DNA of 64,000 nucleotides from Anas platyrhynchos (GCF_047663525.1 NC_092589.1:103662001-103726000), one strand, 5' to 3'. Shown: positions 22,906-35,999, numbered from the stretch's first letter. Translations and numbers: made by a program. The notes: generated by a model from the sequence alone, not told the origin.

Positions 22906-25900
22906 CAGTAAAGCTAAAAGTCCGGGCATAAGATCTTAAGAGTACAGAAGTTAGTAAAGTGTCAGGCCAGAGACCCTGCTCTCCTGCCCATCACAATGGA
23001 CAAGCCCAGATGTTCAGAGAAGAGTGTGGAAAGGACACAGAATGATCCTTCTCCTAGCTTCCTTTGCCGCTGTTAGAAGCCATCTGTTCTTGTACTTTCT
23101 GAGCTGTAGATCATGTACACACCATATTGTATTAAGGGCCTGTGGTGGACCTCTTACAAATGTTCCTGCTCTGTATCTATAATTATATGGTGTGTTTCAT
23201 AACTTGATTGCATGTGGGTTATAACTTCTACTTGGTAATTTCAGTGGGAACCCCTCAGCTTCATGCACCCCAGGGAAGGATGAGTCACTCTAAGTACAAG
23301 TCCTTGACCAAATCCCATTTATGGTATGGCAGATATAACGTAGAGATCATTTCCAGCTGGGAGTGGAGCAGCAAGCAAAACAGTTACCAAGTGCTAAAAA
23401 CTCCAGATGCCATTACATGACTTGCCTGCTTGTCCTTGGATTATTTCTTGTCACGTCGTGCCTCACAGGTGACGTAGTAATCGCTCCTCCTTACATCAGG
23501 TGGAGAAGCCACATATTAAAATATTATTTATATTGCTGCTGCATGTTGGCAATTTGCTTTCCCTAAAAAGATACTCTTTTGCTAGAAATGTGAACTAGCC
23601 ACACTGGAGAAAGAAATCACTGTGTTTGATTAAATAAAAAATAAACAAACAAATAAAAAAAGATAAATAATAGAATATTATTTTAAAATTTTCTTTTCTA
23701 GCAAGTGGGGACTACTGTTGCATTATTCATGTTTATCCAGATGGAAAAGCCACTAATACCAGTATTCGATCATTTCTGCAAAATCATATGTATGTTGAAA
23801 ACATATTTTTGATGCAAATTCAATGAATTGAAACATTACAGTACTGGGATTGCAATCTCCCATGCCCCCCAGGAGGCATGTCCAGGTCTGGGCTTAGTTT
23901 GCAGTCACAATTACACATGGGCTTTACAGGTAGTGCAGAGAGTGTAATCTGAAAACATACTCAGCTGAGGCAAAAATAGAGAGAGCTTTTATAATTGCCA
24001 TTGATTAAGAAAGCATAGAGAAAATTATGAAGAACAGGAAGTCTTAAGTATGTTTGAGTGTTCCTTGAAACAGAGATCCTCTCTTTCAAAAAAACACACT
24101 GTTCAAAGACGACCACATGTAAGTGTACTGGTTCAATGAGCAATACTCTGACATACTCTTGGAGTCATTTTGTATCAGGTGTAAGTCTTGGGTTGAGCCA
24201 AACTGGTAATCAGCAAGGTTTTTAACTGATTTTGGAAATTAAATATCTTGAAGGTTATAAGTTTAATTGTCTATCCAGCTGAGGCAGTAGGCAACAAACC
24301 CAGGAGAAAGTCTGCAGTAGGTCTAAGTCACTCTGCCAGCTTCATGGCTATCCAGTCAATATTCTGTGCAGAAGGCCAAGTCCATATTCAAATGTGCAGA
24401 ATGCCAAGGAAGTTTCTGAGACCAGTGATCATTTTCCACCTGCAATGAGATCTCTATGTGAAGCTAAACACATAGAATATGAATTTGGTGGCGTAATGTA
24501 CAGATACACAAATACATGTATACACACAGACACAACACACAGAATATTTTCTGAGATGCACAACTGGAAGTCTTGTCTTTGAGATCTTATACCTACCAGA
24601 AGTATTCTCAGTAAGATTTTCAACTCAAAGGAGGGAGAAAGTTATACTCCTTTTAGCTGCATTGGCCCAACACAACATGAACAAAAGTTAGAAATGAGCT
24701 GAGAGAGGAATTTGAATTGGGGACAGAGAAGATACAAAATGGGAGAAAGTTCCTAACATGAAGCTGAATGGATATGTAAGTGATAGGGGACCAGAAGGTA
24801 CCAGAAAAGCCTGCTTTCATCCTTAAGCTTGTGCCTTACACAAACCTGAAGGACCCTGGAGTGCACATAGATCATTCCTCCTGTGGGTAACTCATGGAAT
24901 TAGTCTCTGCTGATAAACTCTGAGACAATTTTGGAATGTCTCAGGAGTTGAGATGTTTCCCATCATGCTGCAACCATCCATTTGTGAGGTGGCGTTACTG
25001 AGGCTAGATGCAGCAAGAAGCCTCCCTTAGCGGCATGGGTTGGTTCAAGCAAAGATCAGCTGATAGAGAAACTGAATACTGGCTGAAGGGGAAAACCTGA
25101 AGCCATGTTATGGTCTGGACATTAATGGGCTTGTAGATTAGCTCTAGGAAAGCAAAGGAAAGGTGATGAAAAATTATGGATAGTGTGTAACAGTACTCAT
25201 TAACATACAGGAAACATTTTTATTCACAAGTAGGTATTGTTTCCCATTAGAAATGGGAAACAAGATTAAGCTAGTTCTTCAACCCTTTTCTCAAGAGGAA
25301 AAAAAATAAGTCAATATAAATACAAGACTGTTGTGCTGTGTTACTTGTTCTGGCTGGTAAATGGACAGGGGATTGAAGCTCTAATTTAAGTTTGCTAGAC
25401 CCATCATGCAGCTGGTAAATGCTGGGATTCAAGTGTCAATCGAGTGGAATTCAAGTGTACCTTGGCAGAACTGGTGACACTAAACTGGTGATGCAAAAAC
25501 AAGGACAGCCTGACTGAGGGAGACACAGGGAGTGCTGTGTAGGGGCTGTGCTGTAGGATGCTGTTACATACAGGTGATGTGATGTAGGTTGCTTCTCTTT
25601 TGGTAATTAGCTGTTGTGCCACCAAGGACTCAAAGAAGGTGGGAACTGGCTGCTTGGCCCTGCTCTCTCCTGATCCTATTAATTTGGGGCACTTATTTGC
25701 CCCTAGACTGTGCTACCCCAGGCAGCTGCCATGTTTTCTGCTATTAAAGCCAACCCTATATTCAACATGGTGTAGTAGCTTTCCTGGAGGTGCTTTAGGC
25801 AGTATAGGAGACCAAGAATTAAGTCACATTCCAGTATTTTCTTTTCACAACTCTGCAGAAGTCATCGGGCTCCCTAACCTTGACTGCTCTGCACTGCAAA

Positions 25901-26194
25901 CCTCTTTAAGCCTCCCAGAGCTCACGGCCCTGGGCTGAGAAGGACGCGACCCAGTTTGGCAAGCACAGCTTTCACCCTGCTTCCCAAGCCTCACATCCTG
26001 ACCCGCTGAAGTGCACAGTGCTACTGAGACCACTCACATCAGGGGGTCCTTGGGCACTGGAAGTGCCCCAACCTCCAACGGGGGGGCAGCTGCCACACCA
26101 GGGCAGGAGGTGGTTTCGGTGAAGCGGCTCTGGGCTGAGGGTTCATGGGCTGGGAGAAGCAAAGCAAGAGAGCACGAGAAGTGGCTCGGTGCCA

Positions 26195-26300
26195 AGTTTC
26201 CGTTCAGTGGGAAAGGAAAGCGAAACCCAGCGCTTCCCCGCGACACGGCACGGTACGGCACGGCACTGCGGGGCGGGACAGGATGGGGCTTTTAAGAGAG
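26195..26300 (+). promoter_or_regulatory. RSAD2 core promoter with ISRE
   Basis: A perfect ISRE, GAAAGCGAAAC (GAAANNGAAAC), lies at 26216-26226. It is extended upstream by another GAAA to GAAAGGAAAGCGAAAC (26211-26226). A second, inverted element AGTTTCCGTTC (26195-26205) matches AGTTTCNNTTT except at the last base. A GC box (GGGGCGGGAC) lies near 26270-26280 and a TATA-like CTTTTAAGAG near 26290. This fits transcription starting at about 26315-26325 with a 5' UTR of about 100 nt. Known viperin promoters bind ISGF3 and IRF1/IRF3 at ISREs; that part is family knowledge. Confidence 0.85.
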
Positions 26301-26343
26301 GAGCTCCGGGCTCCTCGCTGCAGGTTGCGAGCCGAGGCAAACC

Positions 26344-26423
26344 GGGTCGAACCGAGCCTGATCGAGCCGAGCTGAGCCGTGCTGAACCTACCCCAGCCGA
26401 GCCGAGCCGAGCCAAGCCGAGCC
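26344..26423 (+). repeat. GAGCC-like pentamer repeat in RSAD2 5' UTR
   Basis: The 80 bases before the RSAD2 ATG are built of diverged GAGCC/GAACC units, ending with GAGCCGAGCCGAGCC, AAGCC and GAGCC, then ATG. The array is interrupted once by TGAACCTACCCC. It would make a GC-rich leader directly before the start codon. Confidence 0.85.
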
Positions 26424-29400
26424 ATGCATCTGGGCGCGCTGCTCCACCTGCCGCTGGCGCTGTCACGGGCGGTGCTGGCGGCGCTCCGAGGACGACTGGG
26501 CGCCCTGTGCTGGAGCCTGGCGCCTCTGTCCCTGCACCTGCCCCTGCCCCTATCCCTTCCAGGCTGGCGACGGGGACCGGTCCCCAGCCCCTCAGCCCCA
26601 CCGGCCCCCCACCGGCAGCGGGAGCAGCGGGACGAGGCGGCCCCGACGCCCACCAGCGTCAATTACCACTTCACCCGGCAGTGCAACTATAAGTGCGGCT
26701 TCTGCTTCCACACCGCCAAGACCTCCTTCGTGCTGCCCCTGGAGGAGGCCAAGCGGGGGCTGGAGATGCTCAAGGAGGCGGGTGAGCCTTGGGGGGACAA
26801 CTGGGACAGCTGGGGAGGGATGCACAGTCACCGTAATCAGGACCAAGTGGTGTCCAAGAAGTTATCCCTGTAACTGTCATGCTCAGGGTCCCTCTTAATA
26901 TCGGGCACCGTGTTGGAAGGGAGCACTCAACAGGCAGTCAGGCTCACAGCAACTTTCTTTGGTCCTTTTCTAGGAATGGAGAAAATCAATTTCTCAGGAG
27001 GAGAACCGTTTCTTCAGGACAGAGGTGAATTTGTAGGCCAGCTGGTCCAGTTCTGCAAGGAGGAGCTGAAGCTGCCGAGTGTCAGCATCGTTAGCAACGG
27101 CAGCCTGATTAGAGAGCGGTGGTTCAAGAAGTACGGTAAGAGAAAATCAATGCACAGGAGTGCTGGTGTGGTTTGGGATCCTTGTTGGGGCAGCCTCATG
27201 GAAAGATGGGAGTCTTGCTGTCAGTGCAAGCAGGAGATGGTTTGTTTGTAGTTCATTGGCAGTACCTGCAAACCTAGAGTAACTACCCGTGAAATATTGT
27301 CAATTACATGATCTGAACAGATTCAGTCTGCTATATTGCCTCTCTGGTATAATACTGTAATAAAATAATAGCTCAGAACATCGCCATAGGGCTGGAAAAG
27401 AGAGGGCATGCATTTTGAAGATGCCACTGCTGTGGCTTTTGTGGTTCATGTGATGATTCAACAGAACTGTACTTGGGTGGCACTTGGTGACAGATTACAA
27501 GGAAGTGAAAATGGGTAGACTCCTGACAACTTTCAGCTAAAGAACTGACTATTAATCCATTTTTAAAACTTGTTTTCAGGTAAATATTTGGACATTCTGG
27601 CAATTTCATGTGATAGTTTTAATGAGGAGGTCAATGTTTTAATCGGGCGTGGTCAAGGAAAGAAGAACCACGTGGAAAATCTGCATAAACTGAGACAGTG
27701 GTGCCGAGAGTATGCTGTTGCTTTCAAAATAAATTCTGTGATCAACAGATTTAATGTTGAGGAAGATATGAATGAGCAGATCACAGCTCTCAACCCTGTG
27801 CGCTGGAAGGTAAGAAAGTGGCGTGTAGTGTAGGTTTTGTGTTCAGAGAAAGATAAGGAAGAAATGAATTTCTGGAGTTCTCTGCACCTCTTATAACCTC
27901 AGGCAGATCTCCAGCTCCAGCTTGGGGTGGTATTAGTGCACTTTTTCTCAGTATTGCATGGTGTTGAAATGGGTTATCACTCTTTCTGCACTTAAATGGG
28001 GCCCGATATGTCAAGAATATCTTCTGCTATGACATTTACACTTAGTTTCTCACTATTTGCTTCAGGGAAACAGGTGTACACACATGATTTTCCAGGAAAA
28101 CAAACAAACAAAGAAAAACGTAATAAGTGAAATTGTGGTCCTACTAAAGGACTGTAAAGAAAATATTTTAATATTTTATCAAGCTTCTGTCCTACATTTT
28201 TTTTTTTCCCCTGGGGTTTCAGAGTGTGTTGATGGCTAAGGCACCTTTTTCTTCAAAGTCTCATCTGTATGACTTGTCATGTAGAAGGAAGCCATTCAGT
28301 AGACAAACTGTTTCATTTCTGGGGAGTTCTATATTTTCTGCAATTATCTGAAGATAGCTGAATTTACAGCACTCAATCAAGTTAAAGTCATAAAGGATAC
28401 AGATTGACTTGATAGTCTGCAAGGCACATAGTACTTATGACATTTATAATATAGCCATACTAATTTAGGTTCAATCAGAAGTTTGTTTGGGCTTTGATTA
28501 TCAGTGCCCTTATTAAGAGCAAAGCTGTTAAGATTTCTGTGGAAATCTGGTTAGAAGCCATGACTGTGTAATTACATTTAGAACTATGAGATGGTAATTT
28601 GCTAAAAATAAATCTGTGCTGTATCCTTTGCATAGGATTCACTTAATCACAGTTTCTATCAGTGTGGCTGCAGTTACAGAAAAAAGAAAGACATTGATAC
28701 TGATGGTATTTGTAATGATGTCAGTCTGTTATTCTCAAGGCAAGTAAAGTCCTAGAATCTTACCAAGGTACTCTTTGCCCTCAGGTGTTCCAGTGCCTGC
28801 TCATTGAAGGGGAGAACAGTGGTGATGATGCCCTGAGAGAAGCAGAGAAATTTGTTATCAGTGATGAAGAATTTGAGCAATTTCTGGATCGCCACAGAGA
28901 TATCTCCTGTTTGGTACCAGAATCTAATCAGAAGGTAAAATTGAGACTGTCCTGTCATAACTTTATTTTGTGGTTAGCTAGAAAGATTTCATGGAAATTA
29001 ACACTTTTCCTATTAGTATTGGGTTAGAAGAGGTACAATACAATGTAGCACCTGGTTTTGTTACAGTGGAAGCCAAGATTTTTTATTTCCTTTAAGATTT
29101 TTTATTGAGCACGATGTTACTAATAGAAGAGTAAAAATTCTTTGATCCCAGTCATGTGGAAGCCAATGAAAATTCTGTCACAATGTCTTGTGGCCCTCTG
29201 AGTTAGGTGGATGTAGAAAGTATCAGCACAAAAACAGTAGAAACTTTATTTTCCACAACTGAGTTGTGAACTCTAAGCAATATCTAAAACCTCTGGAATC
29301 TTCCCCACCATGGCACGTGAGTCTGATAAGGTTGAATGACAATGTAAACACACTTTGTACCGTGTGCACATTTTCCTAATAGAGTTTCATCATGACGTTA

Positions 29401-31634
29401 TGCAGTGTCATTGACCCACATGAAGTAAAGAGATCATCCCATTCAATGCTATATTGGGTATTGAGGAATGAGAACTGGTATTTTTGCCTGACACATCTTA
29501 CTAGTAATTCTTTCCACAATAAAGCTGCATTTATAACATTGTCTATCTGAATTCCTTTGGATTGCATTTTCAGACTCCTTATTCACAAGGAAACTCCTTG
29601 CACTACTGCATTGCTCAGCATTCAGCTTGCTGAGCTGCCATCTAGGTTAAATTAGCTGCACTAAAAGACTTCAGTGCCCAAGGGTGGATTCCAGAACCTT
29701 TTAGATGTCTACAGACCCTATACAAGGCTGGAGGAAAGTTAAAAATTCACTGTTCCAAAGGTTTATGAACTGAATAAATAGTAAGTTTAGCCAACTTAGG
29801 GAATGCCTTGAGTCTCCGATCTCTTTCCTTTTCCTCTCCAAAGATTAAGACTCTTCATACATATCTTACTTCCTCATGTATAGAGAGCTCAAGCGAACAG
29901 TTTGGGTTGTCTTAGTACATAATACCCTTGTGGCTTTCCTTTCAGAGGAAAGACATCTCTGCTGACCTTAGCCTCAGTGAATAACTTGAGCAGTAAGAAA
30001 ATGTCTGAACTGTAAGACTAGGCTGTCATGGGATACTTCTCCAGTCTTCCTGGTGAAGTTGTGACACTCAGCTGCAAAAAGTTCTAGATTACCTGATTAG
30101 TCATAGAAGGTAAAAGTAAGAGAGAACTGAGGAAGGAGAAGCTGTTCAGACATAACCTAGAACTTTCTGCTTTTTAAAATGTATTTTCCATTTAAGAAGT
30201 CCTACAAAGAAAAAGTAGACATCCTTCAATAAGTTTGGTTCTCTTTTCATGTAGTAGAAGATTCTGTGCTTCTCATTTCCATCAATTCTGTGTAGAAGAT
30301 AGACACCAAATTGATCAAACAGATTTCTTGCGTTGCACAACAACAAACTCCACTAACTCAGAGAATATTTTTTCTTGGGGTGGTAGGGGGAGAAAGTAGG
30401 AGATGCCCAGTTAGCTGAGCAAATATGTCTTATTTCTGCTCTTGGTCTATTTCCTGGTGCAAATCTGAGAGCTTTTTGATTTGGGAGATTACTACTAATA
30501 CACATTTGTCTGCATGGTCGATAAATAAATACCCTCACTAAAATAGTCATGTCATTTGTTTGGCAAATAACTTAATCATTCCAGTATGCAAAATAATGTA
30601 ATTACTGCTGGTGTTGAAGTTAAGAGCAAACTTGAACGTTATTTAGAACACCTTTATCTAGTTGGGCACCCACATTTAAATTTGATGTTTAAGACGTCAT
30701 ATTCAAATAATTGCTGTTTAGTTCCTGTGTTGAGACATGCTAGTAATCCTGTCACTTATTCTTGTAAATTTGATCCAGGCTCACTGAAATAAGTAGGAAG
30801 ACACTACCTGGTTCAAAGATTTGGATCAGGCTTTGAAAGAGTAATTGTTTGTCTTGTCCTTGACTTTCTCAAGAGTAGAATTTTCATTTGTATATTAATT
30901 TGTTCTTATTTTGATATATTACAGATGAGGGATTCATACCTCATTTTGGACGAATACGTAAGTCTTTGTTTGATACTTGATATTTGCATGCTGACACATG
31001 CCCATGTGTACTACAGTTATAACCAATTTAATTTACATGTTTACCATGTAGTACAAGGAATACATGTCATTTCTTCCCACAAACATATTGAGTACTGAAT
31101 ATAAGACTGTCCTAAGGAGGAGTTGCCATCAGGTTGCATGCATAATCTTGTGAATCTTAAAGTATAGATGTGTCATTGCTGCTTTCCTGTAATTTAAAAC
31201 ATAAAACTTGTCCTGAAAGTTAAGTTTCATAGAGCCTACTTATTTTACACGTAACTGAAGAACAAGCATTTAATCTTCAGGGTGTTTGGTATGGCTTTGT
31301 TCCCACTAAGATGTGTCAGTGCATCTAACCATGAGCCTCCAAGCCATCTAAGAGCTGTTAATACATTCTCATTGGCTTTTGAGGGATTGCAATGCAAGTT
31401 GTTTAATTCCGTAGAAACATTAAGCTTGTACAAATTAACTTTCTAACATCTTACCTATTGATTTTACAGATGCGTTTTCTAAACTGTAGAAATGGACGGA
31501 AAGAGCCTTCCAACTCTATCCTGGATGTTGGTGTAGAAGCAGCTATAAAATTCAGTGGATTTGATGAAAAGATGTTCCTAAAACGAGGAGGAAAATATGT
31601 GTGGAGTAAAGCAGACATGAAACTGGACTGGTAA
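26424..31634 (+). CDS. RSAD2: RSAD2 / viperin, radical-SAM CTP dehydratase, six exons
   Basis: Exons are 26424-26781, 26974-27135, 27580-27809, 28785-28934, 30925-30957 and 31470-31634. All introns are GT-AG with matching phases, giving 365 residues (human about 361). Residues 1-50 are Leu/Ala/Arg-rich and amphipathic, the ER and lipid-droplet targeting part of the family. Residues 50-75 form a variable Pro-rich linker. The radical-SAM core starts near 78. C87-NYK-C91-GF-C94 is the CxxxCxxC [4Fe-4S] motif. SGGEPF at 127-132 binds SAM, and SNGS follows at 160-163. The C-terminus ends KLDW, and the final Trp is needed in viperins for Fe-S loading through CIAO1. The enzyme makes ddhCTP from CTP, a chain terminator for viral RNA polymerases. 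Exon 5 is only 33 nt. No frameshift or missing key residue was seen. It is head-to-head with CMPK2, which supplies CDP/CTP precursors. Confidence 0.97.
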
Positions 31635-34600
31635 CTCAATACACTGAGTTGTTACAGGTGCATTCTGTAATGAAAATATGTGTGTATATGTGTATATGTG
31701 TATATGTATATAATGTTATTAAGTACAATATGGTATATTATACAGACTGATGTTCAGTGCAATCCTATATTTGAAAGTGTTAAATGTTTTTAGGATGTAG
31801 ATTTTGTTCTTATCTATTGTTGGGTTGAACATTATCAACTACCTACAGTGTTTTCATATAAATAGATCTCTGAAATCTACTTACTGTTCCGTTGTATGAA
31901 GGACTTAAGGGCAAACTGTTAAGATACTGACACACAGGAAACAGTGTTAAGATAATAGATAAGGTGTGCTGGCAGGAAAACAAACCACAATTAAAACGTA
32001 CAAAAACGTATAAAAATCTGCAGTTCATTATAAACAGCTATAATGACTGGCAAGTGGAAACCCCTATCTGGAAATGTTTTCTGCATAGGTCGTTATGGAC
32101 AGGTTGTTGCAGTTCCTCACTACCTCACAAGAGGGCTAACTGGTAGGCCTTTGGAAGCAGCCCTTTTTCAGAAGTAATAGAAGGTCAGAATCTAGTTACC
32201 ATTTTCTATAATAAACAATATATTTAGAAGGAAATCAAGATTAAAAAAATGACAGTTTTCATGCTTAAAGACTGAACTGTAAAAGCATCTGTTGTTTTTC
32301 TCCCTCTCCTCCATATACACATATGTTTTTTGCAAAAATGTTGGGAGATGTAATTTTCTCTGAAAACATTTTTATTTAGTCACGAGAGATTATTACATTT
32401 TTCCTAAAACTTGAAAGTGAATTTCACTCGATAACGAGCAACTTTTTATTTCACATTGGCAATGACCTTACTTCTAACAAATATTTACAGGGGAAAGAAT
32501 GTTTGCATTTTATTCATAACTTCCTCCATTTTCCCTTTATCTGCAAATATTGATTTATTATTCTTTATCAGCCTCATACATACAGTTCTGTTGAAGACCT
32601 CCTCTGAAACGAATGAATAATATGTAAGATACTTCAGATGTATCTTCTCTTGAATACTGGCACTGTTACTCTCATGCTTTTTATTTTTTTAAGGCATGGT
32701 GTTGCAAGCAACATATATCATGTACCTTTCTTTTAAAGGTTACTTGGTTTTCACTGTTGGCTTGATTGCCAACACACAGATATTAAGTGAACCTAACTGG
32801 GCTTTCTGATAGCTATCTGTGATTTGAAGAGATGGCAGCACCAACATAAAATAGAAAATAGTTTTAAAAACCTACACAGGCAATAATTAAATATGCTGCC
32901 TGATTTCTTGGTCTTCTGACGATTTTATAGTATTATAATTACAGTTTTTCAAATGTATCTTGTCCCACCCCTCTAGAGTTCTGTATGAAGGGCACAGGAA
33001 TGAACATTGCACAAAAGAGAAGTGAGCTGGCACTACTCATTCTTACTGTCTGCTGAACTTGATACCTAGACTCACGTGTTTAAATATTTGCAGTTCAGCA
33101 CACATTTAATGTACAGTGTAGAGAAAATTACACTTTCTTTTCTTTTCCTGATTGTGTTGGTATTTTTAAAGTGTTTTTTCAAGATAAATGTTTTGTATTC
33201 ACCTAATACACCTTCAAAGTTGAAAGGGAAAGCACTTAAAATAGGAGCTGCTACTTCTGAGTAGAAAATGGTGCAATCTCTGAAAATGCAATGAAAATAT
33301 TTCAATTTATTATTCCTTCAGTTTCTATTTTTACTGTCCTGACTGTAAATTTACTATCTCAATGGTGCTCTTTTGTCTTTTTTGCATTTCACAAAATAAT
33401 CACGACACTTCCAATACGTTTCAGTATTTTTTTTCTTGAATTAATACTAAGTGACATTTTAAATGTGGCCCACACACATTAACCCCACAGTCTTTTGGCA
33501 GCTGTTTCGCTGACCTCAGTTGGAGTTTTGCCTGAGTAGCAACTACAGGCAGCGCAAATTTGTGTAACTGTGGTGGTTGACTTCCTCTGTGTTCCCATTG
33601 CTCAAACGTTAAGTCTAGCATCTTCCTCAGCACTAACGCTGCATGATAGAAAAGAAGTATTTTCCTTTGCTGCTGGCTCAGTTCCAGCCCAAGGAAAGAT
33701 TTAGTGCATCAATGTAGCACTAAATCTACCAGCTTGCTGCTTCTGCAGAAAATGCCAGCTGTATCGCAGCACACAGATGCGAGGCGCACAAACTCCCATT
33801 CAGAGCCAGAAATCCTGCCATTCTTCCCTGTGCATTTTTCTCTGTAAATGGCTATTGTTGTGCTGCAAGAGATCCTCTGTGCCTGAGGAGGAAGCTGCAA
33901 GATAAACAGAAAGGAGCTGAAAACGTGAAAATGCAGTGAATAGTTTAAATGTTAAGACATTGAAGATGACTTTTATCATAAGGCTCCTATTTCTTATTTC
34001 TTAAAATTTTAAGGATTTTACATTGCCTCTTGCTACCATGTGTAATTAAGGAAATGTTTCTGCTCTGTATGATACTGTTTTCCAAAGAAAATGCCAGTTG
34101 TGTACATTGCAAATGAAGAATTTGACTAAAACAATTTGACAACACATTGAACTTAATAGATAGCTATTGGTATTTTAATATGCAAAATTTGTTTTTGTGT
34201 GAAAATAAAAATAAAAAAAATGGCTGCAGCTTGATTAACCCATATGTATATATTTTAATCTGTAAACATAGTTCATGTTGGACTAAAAATTGATTTGAGG
34301 CTTTTATTCTGTACTTGGGCCTAACTTTCAGCACAGGACTAGAGGAATAATACTGAATTCAATAGGGCTACTCCCAGACTAAAAGATTACATGCACAGTG
34401 TGACCCTGAAGAGTCAGGATTTAAAGTTAAGTCCTGTAAACACAGATATGCTTGATTGTATTTTCATGTGTAATCCCATAGTACTGCATCTGAGCACATG
34501 CTAAAAATGCTGGATCAGGCAGTAACTTACATTACTGTTTACTAGCGTTATGGAGCTGTTTATATTTTTAAAATTCTTAGAGATGAAAATTTGGGAGAAT

Positions 34601-34810
34601 GAATTGATTCAGTAAAGAAGTGAATATATCTTGAGTAATGAATAAAACTGTCATTTAAGATGCATTTTACAATGCCCACCTTTTCAATGTGAAAGAAGCT
34701 TAATGTATTTGAATGCTGATATGAATTTTTGAATTATACTGCCACATAACTTGTACTAAGTATTTTATATGACTATGTTGCACATTGCAATAAATGTTTC
34801 TGTTTGCTTA
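31635..34810 (+). other. Probable RSAD2 3' UTR with alternative poly(A) signals
   Basis: AT-rich non-coding sequence follows the TAA. AATAAA occurs at 32210-32215 and 34789-34794. The last has a strong GU-rich stretch directly after it (TGTTTCTGTTTGCTTAAGTT), typical of a working cleavage site. An AAAATAAAAATAAAA tract lies near 34200. The 3' UTR could therefore be about 0.6 kb or about 3.2 kb long. A (TG/TA)n repeat lies at 31674-31712. Confidence 0.5.
31674..31712. repeat. TATGTG-type dinucleotide repeat
   Basis: Repeated TGTGTATA/TGTATATG units 40 nt after the RSAD2 stop. It is a UGUA-rich stretch if transcribed. Confidence 0.85.
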
Positions 34811-35739
34811 AGTTTGTCTATAATTTCTTTCTTAAAAAGAAAAAAAAAATACAACCCAGAGCCACAATAGCTGAATGTATGACTGCATTCACACGAGAGC
34901 TGTAATTCAGGATGAAGCCTGTATTTAGCACTGGGGTCTGCTTGCGCAGCGCCAATGGCAGCGTCTAGGCCGCAGTGGAGAACAATGGTGGTGATTCTCC
35001 TCGTGATGAAAAGCATTCGTTATGTGCCTGAGTGGACTGTGCTGTGTTGGGGGAAGAGAATTAAAATACATTGTGCTGTTCAGACGACAGTCATTACAAA
35101 AGCCACAACTGTCCATAAATATCCTGGGAGAAACAGATTGTCTTCTCTCATGGTAAATAAGAGAGAAAACCTTGTCAGGTTAGAGGAGTAAAGACAAGAG
35201 GCTTCTCAGGCTCATCTCCCTGTCTTTGGGTTGTGCTATGAACTGTTGTACCAGGCAACCCAAAAAGGCACTTTCAGCAGTAATTTATTGTGTGTGTGTT
35301 GGAAGTTTAGCATTTTTTCCATCTTGCTTTTGCCTTTTTTCTCCACATTCTAGTGTTGGGCAGGTGCCTGGGCGTAGAGCCACAGCCAGATGCTGTTCCC
35401 CACCCCAATCCCTAACCCCAGGGGTGCCGTGCTGCTGCCCTCACCCCTCGCTCAGGGGAGGGTAAAGTCTGTGTGGCACTAAGTCAGCCAGACACCTGCA
35501 GACCATCTCTTCAGCTCAGTGCTTCTCCTTTGTGCCTCCATGCTTTACAGAAGAAAGCCGTGCTAAGTGCATAAACGAACAACAGGAAAGCAGATGTTCC
35601 TTTATTTATTTATTTATTTTGGTAAATAATGCTTGCAAAAACAGCAGCTTGCCAACCAGCCGTGACCATCATGGTTTCCTTCCTTTCCTCGCAAGCAAGG
35701 CTGAAACCTTTCCTTTGTAAACCCCGAGAAGGTTTGTAC
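34811..35739. other. RSAD2-RNF144A spacer
   Basis: About 0.9 kb between the last RSAD2 poly(A) signal and the next CpG island. It contains a short (TTTA)n array at 35601-35620. No gene was recognised. Confidence 0.5.
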
Positions 35740-35999
35740 ATCTCTCCTTGACGCGAGCTGGGACAACCTGAGCCGCGACCAAAGGGGCCATGAGGGAAGG
35801 GCAGGAGGGAAGGACAGCGGCCCGGCACGGCCCGGCACGGCTCCCAACACCTCCGGGAACTCTCTCCCGGCTGCCAAGCGGGGAAATCCCCGGTATCCCC
35901 GCGGCCTCCGGGCCCGGAGGCGCCTGCCGGGGCCGCCAGGGGTCGCCGCAGCGGGGCGGCCGCTTCAAAGCGGGCGGGCGGCAGCAAATGGCGCCCGCC

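Larger units (their letters stand above)
20705..26190. other. Spacer between divergent CMPK2 and RSAD2 promoters
   Basis: About 5.5 kb with no supported gene. It holds an A/AAAC-rich tract (21549-21600), a cluster of short repeats (22842-22905) and an AAAT/AAAC patch (23630-23665). Sequence becomes GC-richer from about 25850 towards the RSAD2 promoter. Shared enhancers could lie here, but no clear full ISRE was found by eye away from the two promoters. Confidence 0.5.

Noticed and set aside
26143-26692. Overlapping 150-167-codon frames on both strands at the RSAD2 promoter and first exon
   Set aside because: They are shadows of the GC-rich promoter and RSAD2 exon 1. Repeats such as RAEPSRAEP come from the GAGCC pentamers.
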